Assembly: GCA_001970955.1 (NCBI GenBank)
Contig: MPUH01000582.1
Location: 1 to 44,698 of the forward strand
Source of the DNA: Stentor coeruleus
Lineage: Eukaryota > Ciliophora > Heterotrichea > Heterotrichida > Stentoridae
DNA: 44,698 nucleotides
Reading direction: 5' to 3'
Shown: positions 39,359 to 44,698 of the stretch, one piece after another
Layout: every line of letters begins with the position of its first letter
Numbering within the stretch: position 1 is the first letter of the stretch
Notes under the pieces: model-generated
Seen by the model: the letters and a program-made list of their open reading frames with translations, nothing else
Databases searched by the model: none
Told to the model about the DNA's origin: nothing
Translations under genes and position numbers: made by a program

Positions 39359-40573
39359 ATGGTCTCTATATTTAGTTATGTAGACAGCTCAAAGTTCTGG
39401 ATGAAGTATTCTCCAGCATACGAATCATGTCTATCTCAGACTTTATATCTAGGAACTCTAAAAAGGCAAAAAAATCAAAAGTCTGGTCAATTGGTAAAGC
39501 ATTTATACCAACTAACCTCAACTGCTCTAATCGAAATGGACGATAAAGGAAACCCATATAAACTCGCTTATCCTCATTGGAAGCTCCTCGACCCTTTTTA
39601 TGAAGAAACATCAGATGGGCCGAATTTCGGATTTCGTCTAGGCCGTAAGGATTTTTATGCAGAATCATCAGAATCCTTAGATCGTTGGATTGAATGTCTT
39701 AAAAAAATCTGCATCGCTTCAACATTTGAAGAAGATTTTGCTATTATAAAAGAAATTGGTAAAGGGAGCTCAAGTACAGTTTATCTAGTTGAAGACCTTG
39801 ATACTCGTAAGCAATATGCTGCAAAATGTGTACATAAATCTTTGTTAAAAGAAAAAAAGAGTAGCTTTCGAAATTTGATACAAGAAATTAAAGTTTTATA
39901 TGAGTTGGATCACCCAAATATCGTTGACCTTTATTATGTATATGAGACTTCTGATTGTGTATATATGATTATGGAATATTTTCCACATGGAGATTTGTAT
40001 AAAAGGATTTTACAGAAAAAATATTTTAGTGAAGAAGACTGTGCAAAATTTGCCAGTGCTTTGTTGGATGCTTTGGATTATATTCATTCAAGGCATATTG
40101 TACATAGAGATTTGAAGTTAGAGAATATTATGATGATAGGGGAAAATGATTATGAATTTAAGATTATTGATTTTGGACTTTCGTATGAAGGGATTCAAAT
40201 GCAAACTGAGAGATGTGGTTCGCCTGGGTATATTGCCCCTGAAATGTTGAGGAAGTGTAAATATAATCATAGAGTGGATATTTTTAGTGCAGGAGTGATA
40301 ATGTATATAATAATTACTGGGCAACATCCGTTTAATGCTAATAGTGCTAGTAAGATTTTGAGTAAGAACATGAAATGTAAGATTAAAGACCATTTCATGT
40401 TGAAAGATAGAGCGAAAGAATTTGTTATGAATTTACTCCAAGCTTTACCTCAGGATAGGCCTGATGCAATATGCTTTTTAGATCACCCATGGATTTCTAA
40501 TATGAAGAAAACTTCAGTATGCCATTTCATAGCAACATCATCTACACGTGTAGGCTCTGTAGTAATTGAATAG
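39359..40573 (+). CDS. Serine/threonine protein kinase with N-terminal PH domain
   Basis: The product has 404 residues. Residues about 20-115 look like a PH domain (LYLGTLKRQKN ... FGFRLGRKDFYAESSESLDRWIECLKKI, the last Trp being the family's C-terminal helix). The kinase domain (about 125-385) is complete: GKGSSSTVYLVE loop, AAKCVHKS lysine, QEIKVLYELDHPNIV, HRDLKLEN catalytic loop, IIDFGLSY, GSPGYIAPEM, and HPWIS at the end. The GSPGYIAPE lobe is of the CAMK type. The PH module would target it to phosphoinositides at membranes, as in AKT (inference; the kinase core is not AGC-like). No intron. The stop is TAG. Confidence 0.92.
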   Translation: MVSIFSYVDSSKFWMKYSPAYESCLSQTLYLGTLKRQKNQKSGQLVKHLYQLTSTALIEMDDKGNPYKLAYPHWKLLDPFYEETSDGPNFGFRLGRKDFYAESSESLDRWIECLKKICIASTFEEDFAIIKEIGKGSSSTVYLVEDLDTRKQYAAKCVHKSLLKEKKSSFRNLIQEIKVLYELDHPNIVDLYYVYETSDCVYMIMEYFPHGDLYKRILQKKYFSEEDCAKFASALLDALDYIHSRHIVHRDLKLENIMMIGENDYEFKIIDFGLSYEGIQMQTERCGSPGYIAPEMLRKCKYNHRVDIFSAGVIMYIIITGQHPFNANSASKILSKNMKCKIKDHFMLKDRAKEFVMNLLQALPQDRPDAICFLDHPWISNMKKTSVCHFIATSSTRVGSVVIE

Positions 40574-41363
40574 CAAGATAACATTAAGCTAATTTATATA
40601 TAAAATCTTTATTTGACTAATAGAAATAATTAGATATACTAATCAGTAGTAATAGAAGATAATATAATAAGCTTTATCTTAGGAGCATTTACAATTTTTA
40701 TATCTTAAATTATTTTTTCCAATTTAAATGTCCTCATCCAAAACTGTAACACTGGCTATTGCAGGTGCAGCAACCCTTGGGACAAAAAGTGTAAGGTTCT
40801 CTATATCATAAAAAAAATTATGATTATTCATACAAATATATTAAAACTGACACAAAATCCAAAAAAAAAAACTTCGGAGCCTTCTAAAAACTCACAAAAC
40901 AAGAAATCAGAGAAAAATACGGAAAAAGAACCATAAAAACTATATGTATTCCTACAACATAAAATCCCAGTTCTTGAAACAAATGATAAAAATCACCCAA
41001 GTATGGAAGTTAAATATACAGGTATTCCATCAATAGCTTTACCTTGCTGTGAATTTTATAAGACATAGAAAAAAACCTCACAGTTATTGGACCGATAAAA
41101 TCTCCCCAACTTTATCATCAAGAAAAAACTCTATAGTAGTCTCTCATAAAACCCAATAAGAATATTAAAAAAAAAATATCAAGAGAAGTAGCTTAAAAAT
41201 TCTATAACATCATTAATAATACCATCTGATATCCCAAGAGTTTATGGGTTTAATGATAAACTACATATAATTAATGCTTATTTTTAGTCGATGATGAAGA
41301 AGTTCGTAATAAGACGACTAGATCTTAAAATTATCATTGGATTAAAGGTAGACCTAGATAAAT
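40574..41363. other. Spacer between kinase and CCT1 genes, with decayed gene
   Basis: Apart from the decayed reading frame listed at 40,728-41,355, nothing recognisable. The last few bases precede the CCT1 start codon, so the CCT1 promoter overlaps the decayed gene. Confidence 0.55.
40728..41355 (+). pseudogene. Decayed protein gene, family not recognised
   Basis: An ATG opens MSSSKTVTLAIAGAATLGTKS and the frame then closes. Protein-like stretches continue in shifting frames: KLTKQEIREKYGKRTIKT, then LQHKIPVLETNDKNHPSMEV and YTGIPSIALPCCEFYK, then IEKNLTVIGPIKSPQLYHQE, then DIPRVYGFNDKLHIINAYF and VDDEEVRNKTTRS, with a TAA before [10 protein letters not shown]. No 15-nt intron repairs the breaks. 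The order, spacing and normal amino-acid composition suggest a former gene of about 190 codons with several frameshifts and stops. I cannot name the family. Confidence 0.45.
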
Positions 41364-42998
41364 ATGTCTGTGAGTATTTTAGGCAGTAGAGAGTCTGGGC
41401 AGAATATCAGGGATACCAACGTCCGTGCAGTGCAAGCTGTGGCTAATATTGTCAAATCCTCACTTGGGCCAAATGGATTGGATAAAATGCTAGTTGATGA
41501 GATTGGTGATGTTGTAATATCAAATGATGGGGCTACCATACTAAGAAGCTTAGAAGTTCAACATCCTGCTGCTAAGGTTTTAGTTGAGTTATCAAGACTT
41601 CAAGATCAAGAAGTTGGGGATGGGACAACTTCAGTGGTCATTGTTGCAGCAGAATTACTTAAGCGGGCTAATGATCTAGTCAAGTATAAAATACATCCAA
41701 CAACAATTATTGCAGGATATCGTTTGGCAATGAAAGAAAGTATTCAATATATAAAAGACTATCTTTCTGTGAAAACAGAGAGCCTTGGAAAAGATGCGAT
41801 ACTTAATGTTGCAAAGACATCATTGAATAGTAAACTTATTGGAGCAGAAAGTGATCATTTTGCTAATATGATTGTTAGTTGTGTTGAAGCTGTAGGTGTT
41901 GTGGGGCCTAATAAGGATGTGAAATACCCGATAAAATCAATAAAGGTCCTTAAATGTATTGGGTTAAGCGCTAAAGAAAGCGTGCATTTGAATGGATTTG
42001 CGCTTATGACTGGCCGAACTGCTCAAGGTATGCCGACTTCGATTAAAAATGCCCGTATTGCTTGTTTGGACTTTAACTTGAACAAATTCAAACTCCAAAT
42101 GGGCATCCAAGTCCTTGTAAACGATGCGAAAAACCTTGAGAAAATCAGAATTCGTGAGTTGGAAATCACTAGAGAACGTATACAAAAAGTTCTTAAAGCT
42201 GGAGCTAATGTTGTACTTGTGACTAAAGCTATTGATGACTTTGCATTAAAATATTTTGTTGAAGCTGGGGCAATTGCTGTTAGAAGAGTTGATAAAAAAG
42301 ATATAAGGAAAATCGCTAAACAATGTGGGGCTGAAGTTCTTATAACTTTAATGAATAATGAAGGTGAAGAAGTGTTTAATGAAAGCTCTTTAGGCTCTGC
42401 TGAAGAAGTGACTGAAGAGCGTCTTGGAGATAATGATTTTATATTTATCAAAGGTATGAAAAAATCATCATCACAAACTTTAATCTTAAGAGGAGCTAAT
42501 GAATTTATGCTAGATGAAACCGAAAGATCAGTTCATGATGCTATTTGTGTAGTTAAAAGAGTATTAGAAAGTAGAAGTGTTGTTGTTGGTGGAGGGGCTG
42601 TTGAAACTGCTTTGAGTATATACTTAGACTCATTTGCTAGAACTTTAGGATCTAAAGAACAATTGGCTATATCAGAATTTGCTGAGAGTTTATTGGTAAT
42701 TCCTAAGACTTTAGCTATAAATGCTGCACAAGATGCTTGTGATTTATTAGCGAAAATGAAAATGTATCATGCAGCTTCACAGAGTAGTAGTGAGGAAAAA
42801 AAACAAGAATACAAATATGTTGGACTTGATTTAGCTAATGGAAAAGTGAGGAATAATTTGAAGGCAGGAGTCTTGGAACCTACTATTTCTAAAATTAAAA
42901 GTTTGAAGTTTGCTACAGAAGCAGCGATTTCGATTTTGAGAATTGATGATTTGATTGAACTTGCCCCTAAGCCTGAGAAGGAAAGAGATGGGCATTAG
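41364..42998 (+). CDS. CCT1: T-complex protein 1 subunit alpha (CCT1 chaperonin)
   Basis: The product has 544 residues, the usual CCT length. Group II chaperonin signatures are intact: [36 protein letters not shown] (ATP site), [10 protein letters not shown], and a C-terminal [29 protein letters not shown]. The alpha subunit is indicated by [20 protein letters not shown], and [23 protein letters not shown]. It is one of eight subunits of the cytosolic ring that folds actin and tubulin. No intron. The ATG lies just after the decayed gene; the stop is TAG, and the phosphodiesterase converges 44 bases away. Confidence 0.97.
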   Translation: MSVSILGSRESGQNIRDTNVRAVQAVANIVKSSLGPNGLDKMLVDEIGDVVISNDGATILRSLEVQHPAAKVLVELSRLQDQEVGDGTTSVVIVAAELLKRANDLVKYKIHPTTIIAGYRLAMKESIQYIKDYLSVKTESLGKDAILNVAKTSLNSKLIGAESDHFANMIVSCVEAVGVVGPNKDVKYPIKSIKVLKCIGLSAKESVHLNGFALMTGRTAQGMPTSIKNARIACLDFNLNKFKLQMGIQVLVNDAKNLEKIRIRELEITRERIQKVLKAGANVVLVTKAIDDFALKYFVEAGAIAVRRVDKKDIRKIAKQCGAEVLITLMNNEGEEVFNESSLGSAEEVTEERLGDNDFIFIKGMKKSSSQTLILRGANEFMLDETERSVHDAICVVKRVLESRSVVVGGGAVETALSIYLDSFARTLGSKEQLAISEFAESLLVIPKTLAINAAQDACDLLAKMKMYHAASQSSSEEKKQEYKYVGLDLANGKVRNNLKAGVLEPTISKIKSLKFATEAAISILRIDDLIELAPKPEKERDGH

Positions 42999-43300
42999 TT
43001 AGTAATAGTTTGGTTATATAAGATGGATTTAGATGATTTGACTTAAGTAAGTTTTTGCCAGTTTTGCATATTTTCATCACAAAAATCAGTGCAAACTTGC
43101 ACCTTTGGAACAAAGTACTTCACACTTTCAAAAAGTGGAATAACAAACTTAGAACTAAAATACACTTGTGATTCTGCGATATTTGTGCTAAATCTATCAC
43201 ATATTGGAGAAATATTAATATGCAATTCTCTTTCTGTATCTCCTTGTGCGAAATTTTCTTCTATAATTAGATCAGCCCATTTTTTAGATAAAGCCCAAGG

Positions 43301-43472
43301 ACGAGTTTATATAAATAATATGATTGATTTTCTTAAATTATATTTAAAAAGGAAAAACATAATAAATTATAAACTTTATAAGTTAAGAATTGTTAGTACA
43401 AAAAAATCAGCTTAATATAGCATATGCTCAACTTTAAGGTCTTAGTATGAATTTTTTTTTTTAAAACGAGTT
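43301..43472. other. 165-bp insert in the PDE gene bounded by 7-bp repeats
   Basis: ACGAGTT occurs at 43,301-43,307 and 43,466-43,472. Removing one copy plus the intervening DNA joins NPTR directly to PWALSKKWAD, as in intact PDEs. The insert is AT-rich, has a 12-base T-run near its right end on the plus strand, in-frame stops, no terminal inverted repeats that I can see, and no GT-AG borders. Confidence 0.85.
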
Positions 43473-43739
43473 GGATTTGATATATCAGCTGCGTGCATAA
43501 TCATCTCCAGAGCTTTAATTTTCCCATGGTCCTTATAAAAATCCTGAACTTTCATATTATGGTATTCTTGCAAGTCATTAAAGTGTCTTGAAAAATCTGT
43601 AGCAAGTACCGTCTTAACTATTGTTTTCTTATATTTTCTCACTGTGCAATTATCAACTTCTAACCAGAAATTGCATTTATCATTTTGATAAATTACTTCA
43701 AAAGCACTCGACACATGAAAATTTTCTAAAACAGTCTCT

Positions 43740-43803
43740 TCATTATCCCCAAAACTCCTTCATCCCAATTTCCTACTTTCTCATTTTCTCATTTTCTCAT
43801 TAT
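43740..43803. other. 57-bp insert in the PDE gene bounded by 7-bp repeats
   Basis: TCATTAT occurs at 43,740-43,746 and 43,797-43,803. Removing one copy plus the DNA between gives LARIYNEETVLENFH, the expected PDE sequence. The insert contains three near-tandem TCTCATTT units and two in-frame TGA codons on the gene strand. It has no GT-AG borders. Confidence 0.83.
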
Positions 43804-44491
43804 AAATCCTAGCTAGCTCATGATCAGTATTAATCAAAAACGCATTATTATACCCAGGATGTTTAAAATCATGAATACTTGCACTAATTAAAAGCAAAAT
43901 AACATTCTCTAGACTTATTTGTAAAACACTACCAACCTCACATTTTTCAAACATAAAATATATAAACTAAGTAACATCAGCTGCATGTGTATAATTATGA
44001 TAAGGATTTTTTAAATACCCATTTTGTATTTGTATTGTAAAATTTGTAAACTCCTCTATTCTAAACATAATCTGCCCAAAGTCATATTTATAATAATAGA
44101 AATTCATTAAAGTCACTAGTTCATTATTGCAAGTTTTTGTTTTAAATGCGAAAATATCAAAATATTCACTATCGATATTTGATATTTCTTTATAATTAAA
44201 AGCTTTTATCGCAGGAATAATTTCAGTATTGTAAAAAATTGTTTTAGAAGATGTTGTGACTTTATTGGGTTTTTTTGGATTTTCTTTTAGAGAGTAGAAG
44301 ATTGAGTATAATTGACAATAGAGTTCTTTGTTTTTACGAACTTCATCAAGTTTTAGAGTTTTGGTTAGGATTTTGGTAAATTTTTGGTTGGAATATTGAT
44401 ATAAGGTACTTTTGTAATCTTTTAGTTGGATGAAGATAATGAGAATTAGACGAGTTAGGTTGAGGGAACCGGGGATTTGGAGATGGGACAT

Positions 44492-44698
44492 TTTAGGATG
44501 ACCATTAACTTATTGGGAATTTAGGGTTTGAAAAATGGGTATGTAGAATTATAGAGGTTGGTAATAGGATATCTTTATAGGCTTTTCTTTTTTTTTTTTT
44601 TAAATAGGATTACTGGAATGATTATAATTTTTTTGAGTGGGGTTATTATTTTAATATTTTGAAAGGAGTACAGCTGAATTTTTTATTGGAGTTAAGAT
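44492..44698. other. Right-edge 5' flank of the PDE gene
   Basis: G-rich and C-poor on the plus strand, like other 5' flanks of minus-strand genes here. It includes a run of 12 or more T. No gene seen before the window ends. Confidence 0.5.

Larger units (their letters stand above)
43043..44491 (-). pseudogene. Cyclic nucleotide phosphodiesterase, broken by two inserts and a TAG
   Basis: All pieces share one frame from ATG at 44,491 to TAA at 43,043. Leaving out two repeat-bounded inserts (57 and 165 bases) leaves 1,227 bases, 408 codons plus stop, with a single TAG at the conserved Gln after THAADVT. The product is a compact class I PDE: YHNYTHAADV, SASIHDFKHPG and MHAADISNPTR supply the His/Asp metal ligands, and SQVYF the purine-binding Gln and Phe. 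It would hydrolyse cAMP or cGMP. It lacks GAF or membrane domains. As written it cannot give a full protein; whether it is dead, mis-assembled or repaired by DNA excision is open. G-rich skew upstream of 44,491 agrees with the start. Confidence 0.85.

Noticed and set aside
40782-40857. 70-bp segment between two ACAAAA copies in the decayed gene, a possible third repeat-bounded insert
   Set aside because: Removing it does bring KLTKQEIREKYG into frame with the start, but a 6-bp A-rich match is expected by chance here and a stop remains.
43301-43472. Retroposon (SINE-like) reading of the 165-bp insert because of its poly-T and target duplication
   Set aside because: The T-run lies at the wrong end for a tail in either simple orientation, and no pol III promoter boxes are visible.
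43740-43803. Unusually long intron in the PDE gene
   Set aside because: No register within the 7-bp repeat gives GT-AG ends, and all introns seen here have 15 bases.
43970-43985. A 15-nt intron to remove the TAG in the PDE gene
   Set aside because: The only GT nearby has no AG 13 bases later, and the protein aligns without a gap across the TAG.
1-44698. CRISPR arrays, bacterial operons, prophage or other prokaryotic systems
   Set aside because: No spaced repeats, no ribosome-binding-site-led gene clusters; gene content and introns are eukaryotic.

Overview
The window looks like macronuclear-type DNA of a heterotrich ciliate, most probably Stentor or a close relative. It is very AT-rich, genes are packed on both strands with short spacers, and several genes are cut by introns of exactly 15 bases. 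Eight such introns restore a reading frame, and all have GTA at the start, A at position 10 and AG at the end. TAA, TAG and apparently TGA all end genes, so the standard code fits. That favours Stentor over Blepharisma, which reads TGA as Trp. The species is an inference.

Left part (1-9,200): an Ig-like-fold unknown and a coiled-coil unknown on the minus strand; ribosomal protein eS28 (-) divergent from a coiled-coil protein (+) across 110 bp; a six-TM cyclic-nucleotide-binding channel (+) whose pore segment is present twice; then the 3' half of a tRNA-Ile beside an 85-bp tandem duplication.

Middle (9,200-22,000): a CFAP57-like WD40/coiled-coil axonemal protein (-), two Ser-rich unknowns (-), one ending in a CaaX box, a GRIP-like golgin (+), a divergent mitochondrial carrier (-), a ZnF-UBP ubiquitin protease (+), a secreted glutaminyl cyclase (+) and an ankyrin protein (-).

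Right part (22,000-44,698): a 1,939-residue REJ/GPS-like membrane receptor in five exons (-), TTLL12 (-), FBXO9 (-), a small unknown (+), two coiled-coil proteins, CPSF30 (-), a PH-domain protein kinase (+), a decayed gene, CCT1 (+), and a cyclic nucleotide phosphodiesterase (-) broken by a TAG and by two inserts. Each insert lies between exact 7-bp direct repeats, and removing it restores the frame.

There is no operon logic. The set is ordinary eukaryotic housekeeping plus ciliary and signalling genes. Two properties run through the window. First, base skew flips at gene borders: sense-strand 5' flanks are almost free of G and 3' flanks almost free of C. Second, there are many local duplications, most meeting at a single N, which look like unmerged contig overlaps. 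The most unusual signal is the pair of 7-bp-repeat-bounded inserts in the phosphodiesterase gene. All family calls come from reading motifs by eye; no database was searched.
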